From Immersiella caudata (lineage: Eukaryota > Ascomycota > Sordariomycetes > Sordariales > Lasiosphaeriaceae), in assembly GCA_030512335.1 (NCBI GenBank), contig JAULSU010000004.1, positions 1,860,001 to 1,924,000 on the forward strand: a stretch of 64,000 bases of DNA, in the 5' to 3' direction. The notes below the pieces were generated by a model. That model was not told the DNA's origin. It was given only the letters and a program-made list of their open reading frames with translations, and did no database searches. Shown piece after piece: positions 13,853 to 25,890 of the stretch; within the stretch, counting starts at the first letter, position 1, and every line of letters starts with the position of its first letter. The translations under genes were made by a program, and so were the position numbers.

Positions 13853-15114
13853 CTATTTTGGCTGTATAGCCAACCCAGAGAACAACCAGCCCACCAGCTG
13901 AAACAGCGCGAACCACGCCCCGGCTTCCGTTACCAACCCACCCGCAGTCAATGCGACGCTCTGTCTAGACACCTGCCTGTCAAAGGTAGGATACTGCAAG
14001 AAGAGATTGAGGATACAAGGCTCAGCTTTTGGATCCGAGGCCAGATCACATCCTACCTTGGAAGCTGGCACAGTCGAAAAGGAGACTCCGTAGTCGTAGG
14101 CGGGACTCTTCCCCAGGACTTCCCGGTAGTGAAGAGTTAGGCTGATGGCAGTCATTCCGTTGGCGTTGAGGAGATACATTCTTGTGTACCCGCTTTCCAT
14201 CGCCTCGCCGAGTGTGAGGGCAGGGTCGTACACGGCGATCCACAGGGTGGGAGTCGGTATGAATGTGGATTCGGTTAAGCCCGAGGAGTTATCTGCATGC
14301 GGGCAGTGTCAGAAGTCACAGGTAGCTAGACGGAGTGGATGGTATGCAGACAGTAAAATGGTGTTTGTGTGATCATCTGCGTGGTCGGCATTGGGGATCT
14401 CGTGAGAGGTGATTCGAGTGCAAGCACGCGATAGGTGGTGCCGTGCCATTGAAAATCCGTGATTTCGTCTGCCCAGCTGCCTTCACAGCGGCATGCGGGG
14501 GATGAAGTTGTGGTGTCGTTGCAAGCGGGGGCGTCGGGATCGGACCAGCCGATGAAGCAATCACCGCGAACGTCGGTGCTAAGTATTGCTTGAGAAGCCC
14601 AGTCGGTTCTCTGGAAAAGGACGACTGCCGGAAAACGCACATTGTCCTGCAAGTGGTCAGTTCCAAATTCGAACTCTGGCCAGTACGTCCACTCGGAAAT
14701 GTCTTTACGACGGTGTCTTCAGAGTACTCGATCAAGTTCCTAACTCGGTCAGGGTACCAAGCGACCGAGTACAGCACTGGCAGGCCAACAACTGCGGCGA
14801 CAACCGTGATGATTGTGTTGGCGAGGTTGTAGCTGTATAGCCGTGACCCTTTTTCTGAGGTCTCGTCCCCTAAATCTGCCGCGTGGGCAATCAGATCTCG
14901 TGAAGAAGAGAGAAAGCTTGTTAGGAGACGAACCTTGATAGTACAGCATCAGACTAACAAAAAGTAAAAGGGGCACCATCGAAGTGGCCACAACAACTTC
15001 GGGAACAACAGGCGGTGTGAGGGTGAAAATGCAAGCAGATACCAGAGCGAGCCACACAAGCCAGCTCACAAGCAATCCACACACAGCTTGCTGCGGTAGA
15101 AAGACGTTCGGCAT
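13853..15114 (-). CDS. five-exon membrane protein with extracellular Cys domain
   Basis: Exons 15114-14934, 14854-14709, 14646-14352, 14292-14057 and 13993-13853 join in frame to 332 aa. The N-terminus has three hydrophobic helices (LLVSWLVWLALVSACIF, ATSMVPLLLFVSLMLYY, TIITVVAAVVGLPVLYSV). A non-cytosolic domain with CFIGWSDPDAPACND and ACRCEGSW and several N-glycosylation sequons follows, then a final helix (ALFQLVGWLFSGLAI). This is the usual plan of an uncharacterised fungal plasma-membrane or secretory protein. Introns are 59-79 nt with normal borders. The last intron keeps the frame if retained. No function is known to me. Confidence 0.6.
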
Positions 15115-15805
15115 GGTCGACACGACATATCAGGCGAATAATATGGGAAAGAAGTGGATCAAAGAGGTCGCCCAACGAGGCTGCCGTCAGAGTCGCGCCT
15201 CATCCTTATAGCTCGCCAGCCATGATGGAATTGAGATACCCTCGGACCATGCCTTGTCGTGCCAAGAGGGTAAGACTATGCCAAGATCCGTCTTATCAAG
15301 CATGTCGTCGGGGTTGTAAGAGCGGACAGCAGTGAAGAGCTGGGATGCCAAGGCAAACAAACGCTTGGCATCCAGCTGAGTCCCGCCAAGAACAGGCATT
15401 CCCCTTGGCGCTGTGGAGTGAGTCGACCCCCTATTTCGCGGTGCTGGAAGGAGGTATTCAGGAAGCTAAATAGAAAGGGGCAAGCTCTTTCGACATATAA
15501 GACGGACAATCCTGCGGAAATAAAAATATAAACAATTGACCTACGAGAAGAGTGACGGCGTCTGGTGGCCCGCGCTGCCAGGTAGTGCTGTTTCCAGGCC
15601 GAAGCCTCGCCTCTGCCATGATGGTCGAGGTGAGCGGTTTTCGAGCTTGGCATCTTGGCATCATTGCTCACCGAAAGATGACGCTCTGACATCTTCTTGG
15701 CGAGCTGAGGAAGCCGAAGATGCAGCTTGGAGGGGTGCAATATCGGCAACCCAAACCCTCGTATGTCCTTATCCCTCGCTTTCCTCCTCCCATGATGTTG
15801 AACCG
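15115..15805. other. intergenic, no gene recognised
   Basis: Between the start of the five-exon membrane protein and the stop of the methyltransferase I see only readthrough and shadow frames. Confidence 0.35.
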
Positions 15806-16700
15806 TCAATGTCCCGCAGACCATGAAATCAAAGTGATCCGCAAACAGCAAAACCTGACCTTGATCCAATCGTCACCCTCCTCCCTCTCCATCTCCGTCC
15901 TCCACTTCGTCCCCGTCGCCTCACCAACTTCATCCCACAACTTTCCCCACTCCTCCTCATTCAGCACATACTTCTCCCATCCCTCAACCTTTGGCCCTCC
16001 ATTCCGTCCAAAGATCATGACATCAGGATTCCCAGCTCTCAAAAACCGCACCATCCTCTTCGCTGCCTTGAGCTGACCCTCCCGCTCAAACAAATGGAAG
16101 AAAAACGCAGCATAAATGATATCAATCTTCCCCGTCAACTCATCAAGCGGGGCGTCATCTTCCCGAAGCATATCCCCCGCAATATAAGTCGCCCTGCTTT
16201 TTTCCTCACTACGATCGCGAAACAGGTCGTAGCCCAGGTCAAGAAAACCCGGCTGTAGATCGGTTCCCGTAGAGACGCTCGCTAGACACGCCGTCGAAGA
16301 TGAGTTGGCGGATGACTTGGCCGAAGCAGCATCCGACGTCGAGAAATGTTTCTGCCGATTCAGGCGCTCGGAGGCGTGAGACTACAGCTTGGAAGCGCGG
16401 GTCGTGGAGGGTGGGTTCGAGATTGAGGAAGGAGAAGGAGCCGATGCAGCCGTAGGGGAAGATGGACCAGGCTTTTTCTCGCTGTTTGGATCAGTGTTTT
16501 GACTGGGCTAGGGGGGCGTCCGAGCTTACGATCTCGAAGACGTGGGCCTCGATATTTCCCGGGACGATGCCGCTGTACCGCTCGAGGATGCGACGGGCGG
16601 GGTCGACCTCGAGGGGGATTGTAGCGGCAAAGATTTTTGCGTTGGCCTTTGCTGCAGCGGCAATCTCCCCTGGCGTCTTCTGCGATCGCTGGTTGCTCAT
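15806..16700 (-). pseudogene. SAM-dependent methyltransferase with single-base frameshift
   Basis: Exon 1 (16700-16530) and exon 2 (from 16481, 48-nt intron) give a class I methyltransferase. Visible are an N-terminal EAHVFEIREKAWSIFPYGC, the SAM-binding motif FLDVGCCFGQVIRQL, and, in a shifted frame, YIAGDML, DIIYAAFFFHLFEREGQ and a C-terminal DDWIKV. It resembles the AusD/Trt5-like fungal methyltransferases often found in meroterpenoid clusters (family resemblance only). Reading ERLYG then TDLQPGFLDLGYDLF requires skipping one base at the GGG run (plus-strand CCC, 16266-16268). This is either a real +1 mutation or a sequence error. A 37-nt intron would also restore frame but would delete conserved residues. 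No cluster partners adjoin. Confidence 0.75.
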
Positions 16701-19419
16701 TTGGACTCTGGCACGGTCTTACTTGAATGGGACGGAACAATGTTGAAGGCTGGAAGTCGCGACACAAATCAACGCTTAATGCTTGGGTCATTTAAGGCCC
16801 CCGCCTCTGCAATATGGAGAGCTCGCTGCAACCCTGGGAAAATTCTTACAAGCTCAATATCCATGGCCACCCCTCAGCAAGACGGAAAGGTTGACGTAGT
16901 GATTGCTGCCTTGGGGCGCATGCGCAGTGGGGCGAGTTGACCAATTGCATTCTGAGCTTCTTTTCCGTTCATGACACACTGAATGACTTCCATGTCGAGT
17001 TTCGATTTTTGGCTGCAACATTGGGGATGCATCATATCCCACTTTTTCCTGAAACGTCGGTACCATATTGCAACCACAAAGTGACTCGACGAGGCCGGAA
17101 GCGAAAGAAGATAAAGCCCCCATAGCCTAGCTGCATCTCTAGTCTGACTTGAATCACTCGTCAACTCATCGATCCTCGTTCCACCATCACGCTCTTCGTT
17201 TTGTTCAATCGATTGACGCCAGAACAGCAGGCATCTGCACTCCTTGGCGTCATGTCGTGGTTCAACACTGACATGTGGCACCAGGGCTCGTCCGCCTTGC
17301 CCTGGAGGAGCCATCTGAGCAGCGGGTCGGTAGATGGATGTATCCCGGTAGTGTCAAGTTCAGTTGCTTTCAAGAGGACATAAGACGTAAGCTTCAGTTG
17401 GAAAGGGGCAGTGGTGATGTATCAAACAGACCTTCAGCGGTGATGCGCTTGGGCCCCATATTTGAGAGCTAGAGAGGCAGGTATGGTGACGAATGAAATT
17501 AAGCCTTATGTATGTATGGATAGGCTGAAAAGTTATAGGGGGAATTCAGACGAGAATGAAAGAGCAGAGTGACAACATACTACGGAGACTACTAGTAGAT
17601 AGGGGAAGAGTCAAGCTTGATATATCCCATGGGTTCACCTTCACCAATATATGCCGGGTATAAACTGCCAGGACATTGTGGGTCAATCCATCTCCTATCA
17701 GCACCGCAACAAACCGCACCGTGGCATCGGAAGACCTAATGCGAGAACCCAATATAGAAAGATCGTCGATGCTCTTGTTGTTGGTGTTCGGCACGAGAAT
17801 CATCGAGGCCATTTACCTAGTCTAGTTCGTTACTTGTGGCAATCCAAGAAAGATTTTTAAGAAAGGAGGGAATTGGTATCGGGGCCATTTTTCCAACTGG
17901 ATGAAGCTTGTCAAACCTACCAGACCGAGGTGGCATTTTTAGGGCGAACTGGCAGCCGCATGTCCCTTCCGCGGAGTTTTGTGGGCGTGGAATGTGGATA
18001 GCGAGTAGGAGAATTGGCCCTCTCACATGCCAGCCCGGTAGTCAGTATTGGGAGACGGCGACCTTCTTGACTTGAGTCTAGAGTGCGGCCTCGGAAGCGG
18101 TTTTGAGCGCGACTACCATCTCGGCAAGAACCTGAACATGGCTCTCTTCTCTTGGGGCGAGACCCAGCCTCCGTTTGATAACAGGCCGACGAGGGAAAAC
18201 CAGTAGGGCAGCGTCGTGGGCTGGGCTACAACACCTTCCATGAGAACTACATAGTCCCCAGTCCCGAGGATTTGAGACAGGGGTATAGTCGTTCTATTCT
18301 CGAGGCGGGCGACGGATGTCCTGATATCGCATTGTTAGTGACAAATGTCGCGACTCTAGCGTCTGCAGAGAAAGAAAACGTGCCATGGCTAGGTACGGTG
18401 AGCGCGAGGGTGCCAGTGGACTAAGTTTAAAACAGGATCAGACACACCCATATGGCTGGCCCAGGTGAAAGCCAAAAGCAACTAAACCTGGGAATATCTC
18501 GTCTGTTGATGTCGGCGATGTGGCCGCGTGACCTTCTGCTTGTGCGACTTTTGGTGCCAATGAGACTGCGACGAGAAGGAACCAAAAGACGGCCGAGTTG
18601 CGAAGCGGACTGGGTTGTCTGCAGATTTGTGGAGAAGAAAGCATTTGGTGGTTGTGCCGACGGGATCGTAAGGTTGATGACGTTTTCCAAGTCTTGCAGC
18701 TGAATCGCGGTCAGTTTGGGCAACGGTTGCCACAGTAAGACAGGACGAGAATGTGGTTAGAGCATCGCATTCCCGTGTGGGCCCGTGGTTGACAATGCCA
18801 ACTTCTGATGTTGTCCAGGAAGACTTTTGGCGCACGGACCATTTCGCTGTTTGCTTGTTCACGACGACCATGTCGACAAACTCTACTCATCTGCGGTTTC
18901 CCTGTCATCATCGAGATGTGCAACACCTTTCGTCATCATACCAAGCCATATTTGTCCGACGTGTGCCCAGGGAGTGGTGCGAAAAGTGACCGCAATTGAC
19001 TTCCAGGTCTTGTGGGTGGAGAGTGTGCATATGTCGCAACAGCAGCGGCTGCGCTCCGATGAACCTGCAAATGGGGACTCACGGCAAGCAAAAAATTGCG
19101 CGCATTGGTGGGCAGAGAAGCTTGGTCGCTGCAACAAGTACCTCCGGTTTTTAATAAAAAAAGCGAGAGCATCATTTGCCGAAAAATCGACGCAACTCCC
19201 GCGTTCGGGGCAGAACACCAGCAATTGTCGGACCAGGGCGGAAAGCACTGTTGCATCACCCGTCGCAGCGAGCATCGCCAACCTGCAGACATTGACAAGG
19301 ACAGAAAATACGAAACTACCAGGACCACGGCAAGAAAACGTAGTAATTATACAAGATGTGAAGGGCAGAACTCTATAATCCTCTGGCACTAACAAAATCC
19401 AATATGTCATCTCTCTTCC
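16701..19419. other. 2.7-kb gene-poor stretch
   Basis: The open frames here, including a 175-aa minus-strand frame at 18883-19410, lack domains, signal peptides or consistent splice signals. An 88-aa minus frame at 17546-17812 has natural-looking composition but nothing to join it to. I assign no gene. Confidence 0.35.
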
Positions 19420-19840
19420 CTAGTAGTCTTCCGACACGGTCATTGTGCGGGTATTTCTAATCGTCCTGCGACGAGGTGTCGGTGTGGTCACGATCGCGGC
19501 TTCGTTGCCCTGTGTGCGCTGAATGAATGGGTGATGACAAAATGTGGGCGCGTTGACGAGTTGAGGTGCTGCAAAAACGGCGACCGCCTGCGTCTGGGGA
19601 ACGGAGTCGGGAAAGATAGGTGGGATATTGGGGAGAGACGGTGATCTGCCCAAGCTGAAAGCTTTTGCTCAGGAATGTCAGTTAGAGCAGCGAGTGGAGA
19701 GGAAGCAAAAGGCTTTTACCATAGGGGAGAGTCCAGCGGATGCAAGCGAAGATGAACAGGAGCGCCCAAAAGCAGTTGTTCAAATGACCTCGTGTCTCCT
19801 CCGTTGTCTCCGCTAGCAAACTGCTCGGAGCGTTCCACAT
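19420..19840 (-). CDS. small single-pass membrane protein (120 aa)
   Basis: Two exons (19840-19720 and 19661-19420) are separated by a 58-nt intron with GTAAAA donor, a CTAAC branch-point sequence and an AAAAG acceptor. The product begins MWNAPSSLLAETTEE, has one membrane helix (CFWALLFIFACIRWTL), then a Pro-rich segment (SLPNIPPIFPDSVPQ) and a basic C-terminus (TPRRRTIRNTRT). No family is recognised. Support comes from the textbook intron and the coherent topology. The short length keeps it tentative. Confidence 0.45.
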
Positions 19841-20841
19841 TTTTATCGTCCAAGTGCAATTCGGGTTGATGGATTTTGTGTTTGGTACGGGGTAACGTTA
19901 TCGAGCGGAGTATCGGGAGCTGGTTCCACTTCGAAGGCAAAGAGCTGGAAGATCATAGGGTCTGAAGCAAGAAATATCTGAAGGCGAAAAGAGAGGTGGG
20001 GAATGGTTCAGGGCCAGGCGGGAATTTAAGCGCGCGACAGGCCAAGCAATGCGCATGATGACTGAAGGCATCCATGGGACAACTGGAACTCGTCGCGGCC
20101 AACTTGTCTTCCCAAGCACAGCCCGGCCCCTTGTACGTGACAGCACACCTCTGGCCGCCTAACAGGTCTGTCACAGTCCTGTTCCCTCTGGCAATGCGTT
20201 GCATGCACCTTACGGCAATACAAGCCGACAGCAGGCATGTACTGCTTCATCTCTTCTTGGAAACGAAAAAATTTCGAGACTGCGGCAGAGATGGGAGACG
20301 GCAAGAAATCTGAAGGCTCGTCGCGGTTGCCCCGCGGAAGACTCTGCAGGTGATGCATCGAAAAAGGAAAGGCCGGACTAACGTTATTGTTGCAAAAAAT
20401 TTTTTGGGAGCTCGGTGTACCCCACTCAAGCGCAAACAGCTCCATTTGGGTCGAGGTCCTTGGTCGGTGACCCCGGTCCAACCTGTCAGTCCCAGACGCA
20501 AAGCGCGGTCCCTGCTCTTCTAAAAACTCTATCGTTGGGGTCGCCAAAGGTGGTCCAACTTCTCGGTGAGCTGAGGCAGACACGGCCACTGCCTTGTTGG
20601 GCCACCGCGCACTGAACGCAGGGGCAATTTATTGGACCGGACACAATCCCCGACTCGGCGCCAAAACCCAAGCCCCTCTCTCGCGGAGCCCATGTCTTCC
20701 CCATCCCCTTCAGTCTTCGTTCCCCCTCTCCCTCTCGCTCACCAACGCACGGGACGCCCCACACCCACGCCTTCCCCCCATCAGTCCATTTCCGCCCAGT
20801 TTTACTTGAAGCACGCTGTCGCGCCGTAGAAAACGGTTGCA
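19841..20841. other. intergenic/promoter region
   Basis: No gene recognised. The last 200 bases are pyrimidine-rich (runs of CCCC, CTCTC), typical of a filamentous-fungus core promoter, immediately upstream of the ATG at 20842. Confidence 0.35.
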
Positions 20842-22702
20842 ATGCCCGAATCACCCACAGTCTTCGCTGCAAATATTCCCAAGATCACGAGCCTTCGTAA
20901 GGACCTCGACTATGACGATGCACGCCTTCCCCGATGCGCCGCCTTCAACGACGACACCAGAGCTTTTCGCAGAAAGTTCAAGACCAGTCGCGGCACCAAC
21001 GGTGTCGATCTGCACGACTGGAGATCAGAGGCAACCCAAGCCGGCCTCGATGAAATGACCACAGCCTATTTGGACAAGCAAGGAAATGGGCAGTTGTTTT
21101 GGCCCGACGATCGATCTTCTCAGAACTACAACAAATACCAATATTCGAGGCATCGCGACCAGTGAGCTGCATTCCTCCAAGCATTATCTTCTCGCCGACA
21201 TCATCGCTTACATCAACAGCATTCGGCGTCTGGTTAAGCAACTATTTTTCCGGCTCAACCAACAGCAATTTCGCAACCAGAAGTACAAACACAAGCAATC
21301 CTCGGATGCTCCAGAAGAGGACGGTACAGGCTACAGCAGGGATGCGCCCATTGACCTCGATACCATCACCATCACTACCTCCCAGGATACCATCGCTGTA
21401 TCTCAGGATGGCTTGACGATCCCGGCCGAACAGAGGATATCCGAACGTCCTGACCTTGGCGAGACCTCCGACCTGCTGCCAGCAATGAATAGGCGCGACA
21501 TCGACGAGGATTGGTATGAAGTGCCCGAAAGCCGCCCTGCGTCTCCATTGTCGCCTTCACCCCAACTACGGCAATTCGAGCCGATAAACCAGTCATCCAG
21601 AACAAAAAGAGCTTACATCACTCTCACCAATTGGAAGACGCAAGCGCAACAGGCCAAGCGGCAGAAAAAGACTGCGGCAACAAACACTCCGAACCAGAAA
21701 CGGGAGTCGCCGCGTGTGAACAAGGCCCAGGGGGTGCCGCGAGAGGGATACGTGACGGGCACCGATGCCATCAAATCCATGAGCAAAGCCGTTAGCCCGG
21801 AGAGGGGGAACGATTCTTCCCAGCAGAGTGATACGGTCCGCGGCGTTACTGACGACTGGGGGGCGCGTCTGGATTCGAGCACACACCATAGCCCTACAAG
21901 ACGTCTCCGGCGAAGTCCTACCCCTGAAGCGTCGGCCTCTGCTTCGCGTGGTCGCGGCGAGCGCCTTGAAGACTTCGCGACATTGGACCCAGAGCTCTCT
22001 CGGTCCATCCTACCGTCACGCACAAGGGCCGAGCAGGAGCCCAATTCACCATCCGCTCGAAGACGGCCCCCATCACCGGATCTCTCGACAAGGGAACAGT
22101 TTGAAAAGCACTCCACAGTCAGTTTGCCTACTGCCACATCACGCACCAGGGCAGTGCTTCCGGAGCCTGCACTACGAAGCCCCCTCAATATCAGGGAAGA
22201 CCGCAAGCAACCTACCTCATCACACCAACAATCGAACTTATCTCCCTCCATCACGAGCCTAGCAGGCGGTCAGAATAGCCGTCCAAGTACCAGTGCCGGC
22301 GCTAAACCATCTATCAACTTTCTGTACCGTGTTGTGCTGTCCAGAACACCCAGGACGATCACCGAGAGGTGGAATCCGGAGGGCAGATTCCAGGAGAAGA
22401 CACTTGCGGAGTTGCTGAAGGAACTTCCTTTCCAAGAACGAGACGCCCGGGGTTTGGTGTTCACCATCGACAGCGACTGCATGAAGACCGTGGAGCGCAT
22501 CATGAATGACGACGAGGACAGCTTTGCGTCGATGAAACGGAATATCAACAGAGAGATCAAGGAGTGGCTCCGTCGGCAAAAACGGCTCGGTGACGGAACG
22601 CCGCCGAAGCTGGCGGTAGATATTGTCATTGAGCAGATGGGTGAAGAGAGTAGGCAGGGGGTAGATATGTTGGAAGACTCGGATTTGGAGCTGGAATGGT
22701 AG
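20842..22702 (+). CDS. large disordered fungal protein with conserved C-terminal domain
   Basis: Two exons (20842-21161 and 21220-22702, 58-nt intron with GTGAGC donor and CAACAG acceptor) encode 600 aa. The N-terminus includes GNGQLFWPDDRS. The middle (about residues 150-430) is Ser/Pro/Arg-rich and predicted disordered. The C-terminal block INFLYRVVLSRTPR, then RFQEKTLAELLKELPF and VFTIDSDCMKTVERI through KEWLRRQKR, is a compact domain I associate with an uncharacterised Sordariomycete family (memory only). Basic clusters such as AKRQKK suggest nuclear localisation. No catalytic motif is visible. Confidence 0.7.
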
Positions 22703-23186
22703 CGCTATCTTGCTGTATTGGATATACCCAATATATTCTGCAGTGTCCCATGCCTACCCCGAGGCCTTTTCCAAGCCGTCAGGGTTCGATAGTCGACCTC
22801 AACACGGTTCGCAAGGACACGTGTAATTCACCAGCGCCACAGCCATGCTCCTGTAAGTCCAAAACCCCCAGTTCACCAGGGGCTCATGCCCGGGGAAGAA
22901 TAAGAAGCTAAGCAGGAATGGGGAAACTACTCCGCGTGCTACTCTATAATGAAACCATCCCCACCGCGCAACGAGCAACATCCAGGTGCCAATGCAGGGT
23001 CAAGGCAGCGTGATGGCCCCAGTCGAATGAGAACGAGCGCTTCGAGAAGTTTGCTGTGATCAAAGTTCCTCCATGACACGGTCCGGAACGAGTATAAAGA
23101 AGACAGGCCTGTCTTTCATGCTCAACTCCAAGTTCTGCACTCCTCCACCCTGAGCTCTCAACCTGCTCTTCCAGCCTCCCTCAGTA
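22703..23186. other. promoter region of small secreted protein
   Basis: No gene. A TATA-like GTATAAAG lies at about 23091, roughly 95 bp upstream of the next ATG, which fits a strongly expressed secreted-protein gene. Confidence 0.4.
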
Positions 23187-23632
23187 ATGCATCCCCTGAA
23201 GTACCTCTGCATCCTTGCCGCTCTTACTAGCGTGCCGGCTGCTACTCTTCCTGCCACGGTCGAGACGGGAAACTTCACAGACATCGACACCGGCAAGCGG
23301 CAGGTTGAAGGAATTGCTGTTTACCCCTTCAGCGGATGCTCGGCTACAGGCACCATTTACAACATGACCAATGCGAGGAGGGGATGTATCCCGGTTACCA
23401 ACAAGGGGTCGCTGTCTCGGTATAAACAGGCTGTGAGTTCTGCTTTGCCTCTCACAATATGAGTTTCTTCTTCAAGGGTGACTGGATGGCGCGATGGATG
23501 ATGACTGGCATCTCTCTGTCCAGTAATAATTGCAGGGTTGTCACATGGAGTGGCCAGGATTGTCGAGGCAGCGTGAGCGCTCCGATTGCCCAAGGTTCTC
23601 GCGCCTCGTGGCCGTTTGGCTCCGTTGATTGA
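23187..23632 (+). CDS. small secreted cysteine protein (about 113 aa)
   Basis: The signal peptide MHPLKYLCILAALTSVPAAT is followed by a short mature domain with SGCSATGTIY and RRGCIPVT. I join 23187-23419 to 23524-23632 with a GTATAA donor and CCAG acceptor. Exon 2 then reads NNCRVVTWSGQDCRGS and ends GSVD, giving four mature cysteines that could form two disulfides. A later GTGAGT donor at 23432 exists but leads to a different frame without this pattern. No family is recognised. It is a candidate effector or antimicrobial protein by architecture only. Confidence 0.55.
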
Positions 23633-23795
23633 GAATGTTTGGCTTGGGATATGCCCCTGTCTATCTGTTCAATGTTGGGGGATCACGGTGTAAGGGCGCA
23701 AGTATGATGAGTACCAAGTAGTCGTCGACTTGACTTCGCCGTTCTGTACCTACATGTAATTCCTTCAAGCAGTCCACATTGTCAGATACGGGACC

Positions 23796-24932
23796 CTAGA
23801 CCAGCTTGATCACCAACTTTCCCAGCCCACCCTTGCCTGTAGCTACCATCTGGCACCCCCTCCTCACAGCATCAATATCATTGATGTCAACCACAGTCAT
23901 GACAGCCTTAATCTTCCCAGAAGCAATCCACTCTCCCGACGCTTCCAAGTCCTCCCTGTTCCCCGGATTCCCCGACACAAAGTCATGCTTGACATTCGTA
24001 CCCCTCAACTTGAAATCATACCACACATACGCCAACGAAACCAACCAAATAATCAGCCCCGCAAAAGGCACCTTGCTCTCCCCAATCATCCTCCTCAGCG
24101 TCTCCGGCCCCGGTAAGCTCGCAATCGACACCACCGCCCCCGTCCCCGGATCCGCCAACGGAAACAACCCCACCATATCCCACTGCGAATTCAACACCAA
24201 ATCCACCTTCCCCTTCCCTACCCTCCTAACCACATTCTCCCTCTGATAATCCACCAGCTCATCCACCACCCCGGGCAATTCCCCCTCCACCAACCCCATC
24301 TTCCCCGTCGACACCGTAGCCACCACCCTCGCCCCAAACACATTCTTCGCCGCCTGCGCGAACACTGACCCTGCCGCGCTCAGTGCCCCCGTCACAAACA
24401 CCGTCTTCCCTTCCAACTCCGCGCCCGCGCTCTTGATATCCATCCCGCGCATCTCAAAGTACCGTTTAAAGCACTGATACGCTGTAATCCCACTCCCCGT
24501 CAGCGCAGCCGCCTCTTCGAAAGACAACCCCTCCGGTTTGGGAAGGAGTACATCCGCGGGGACGACGACGTAGTCGGATGCGAAACCGCAGGTGGGAGGC
24601 GGGAAGATGCCGTGTTTGAAGTAGAGGCCGTAGACGGGATCGCCGGGGCGGAGGGTGGTTACGGCGGAGCCGATGGATATGACGGTGCCGGAGCCGCCGA
24701 TGCAGAGGGGGAGGGGGAAATGGGGGGAGGCGACGAGGCGGAATTGGCCCGAGGCTAGTTGGGTTACGCCGGTGGAGACTTCGGCGGCGTGGACGCGGAG
24801 GAGGACGGAGTGCGGGTCGGTTAGGGTGGGCGTGGGGAGGGTTTGGACTTGGTAGGTTGAGGGGGGCCCGTATTTGGGGGCTACTAGGGAGCGCATTGTT
24901 GGGGGAATGGGTAAGAGTTTGGGTTCTGCCAT
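23796..24932 (-). CDS. MDR-superfamily NAD(P)H oxidoreductase (quinone reductase/enoyl reductase type)
   Basis: Intronless, 378 aa, the normal size for medium-chain dehydrogenases/reductases. The N-terminal GroES-like fold shows VLLRVHAAEVS, GGSGTVISIGSAV and LRPGDPVYGLYF. The Rossmann half has GITAYQCF, KTVFVTGALSAAGSVFAQAAK (a divergent nucleotide-binding loop) and VDLVLNSQ. The structural-zinc cysteines are absent, pointing to the quinone-oxidoreductase or trans-enoyl-reductase branch rather than zinc alcohol dehydrogenases. A hydrophobic stretch (FAGLIIWLVSLAYVWYDF) is unusual and might anchor it to membranes. The substrate is unknown. Confidence 0.85.
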   Translation of the reverse strand: MAEPKLLPIPPTMRSLVAPKYGPPSTYQVQTLPTPTLTDPHSVLLRVHAAEVSTGVTQLASGQFRLVASPHFPLPLCIGGSGTVISIGSAVTTLRPGDPVYGLYFKHGIFPPPTCGFASDYVVVPADVLLPKPEGLSFEEAAALTGSGITAYQCFKRYFEMRGMDIKSAGAELEGKTVFVTGALSAAGSVFAQAAKNVFGARVVATVSTGKMGLVEGELPGVVDELVDYQRENVVRRVGKGKVDLVLNSQWDMVGLFPLADPGTGAVVSIASLPGPETLRRMIGESKVPFAGLIIWLVSLAYVWYDFKLRGTNVKHDFVSGNPGNREDLEASGEWIASGKIKAVMTVVDINDIDAVRRGCQMVATGKGGLGKLVIKLV

Positions 24933-25500
24933 GGTTGAAGAATTTTAGGTTGGTCGAGGGTGAGGCGGGGACGTTGTTTTGGGCAAATTGGAAGGGACGA
25001 TGCGGTTTTTGAACATGTAGCTTCCGGAGACATATTCGGCATGCGGGCCAATTAAAAGTTGGGGGGAGAGAAGCAACCGATAACCCGGATCCGACCGCAA
25101 GGATTCCCCCCCCCCCCCCGAAACTCGGGGTTTAAGAAGGGGCCCGACGTCCCGCGTTTCTGGAACGCCGCGCAAGTCGGGTTGCCTTCGTTTCTCTGCA
25201 AGTTCTCGCACCCCTAAATACTCGGGAAAAATGACGATAAAATTTCGTGCATTCTGCCTGCTACAGCCAGCACCTGTCACCACCTGCCCGCCATGTCCAA
25301 GACGCGCCCTAATGGGTCGACTGTCGACTGTCGTTGGCCCGTCAAACCCACAGATTACATCATTCTCGCAGCGCCGAATCCAAATCTCCTTCTCGCAACT
25401 TTAAGCCCGAGCCAACCCGGACACAAAAACGCTGGCCCGGTTTCCCCCACAATCCTAGGTACTGTCAGGCGTCCAGGGCACTCAACTGCACCCGCTGGCC

Positions 25501-25890
25501 CTACCGCTCATACACTGCGTGGCGCCATTTCCCCGCGCATTCTTCTGCAACCCAGACACGGCCCAATGTTTCCGCCCAATAGGTGCATTTCTCCACCGCG
25601 TTATACGCAGGCCAGTAAAAGGCGCTGAGCTTCTCGACCAAGACTTTCGACCAGCTAATTTAGCAGCGTCCGTAAACGATGTGACGCGGCGAGTTGGGTG
25701 CCTCCACGTTGGAGTTCTTTATGTTGTTGAACAGAATCTTGCAGTCGTCGGCACGGTCCGGGTGGCATCTGTGGCACTCGGGCAGGTCGCGGCGGCTGAG
25801 CGCAGGAGCGGCGGGTTGCGACTTGGATGCTAATCCAAGCTCGAACTGGGCGGGCGCGCTGGCGAAGAGCGACAGTTCCGTCGAGAACAA
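25501..25890 (-). pseudogene. decayed secreted Cys-protein gene
   Basis: A minus-strand frame reads AAPALSRRDLPECHRCHP, continues through FNNIKNSNVEAPN to VYGRC, meets a TAA, and then goes on in the same frame for more than 60 codons with EKCTYWAE and VAEECAGKW to a stop at 25501. Regularly spaced cysteines on both sides of one stop suggest a former small secreted protein. A possible signal-peptide exon (MTASTVLGAALAPG) lies near 26020 in another frame but I cannot splice it in. Confidence 0.35.

Noticed and set aside
18883..19410. 175-aa minus-strand open frame
   Set aside because: No signal, domain, conserved-looking block or promoter; composition is that of noncoding sequence.
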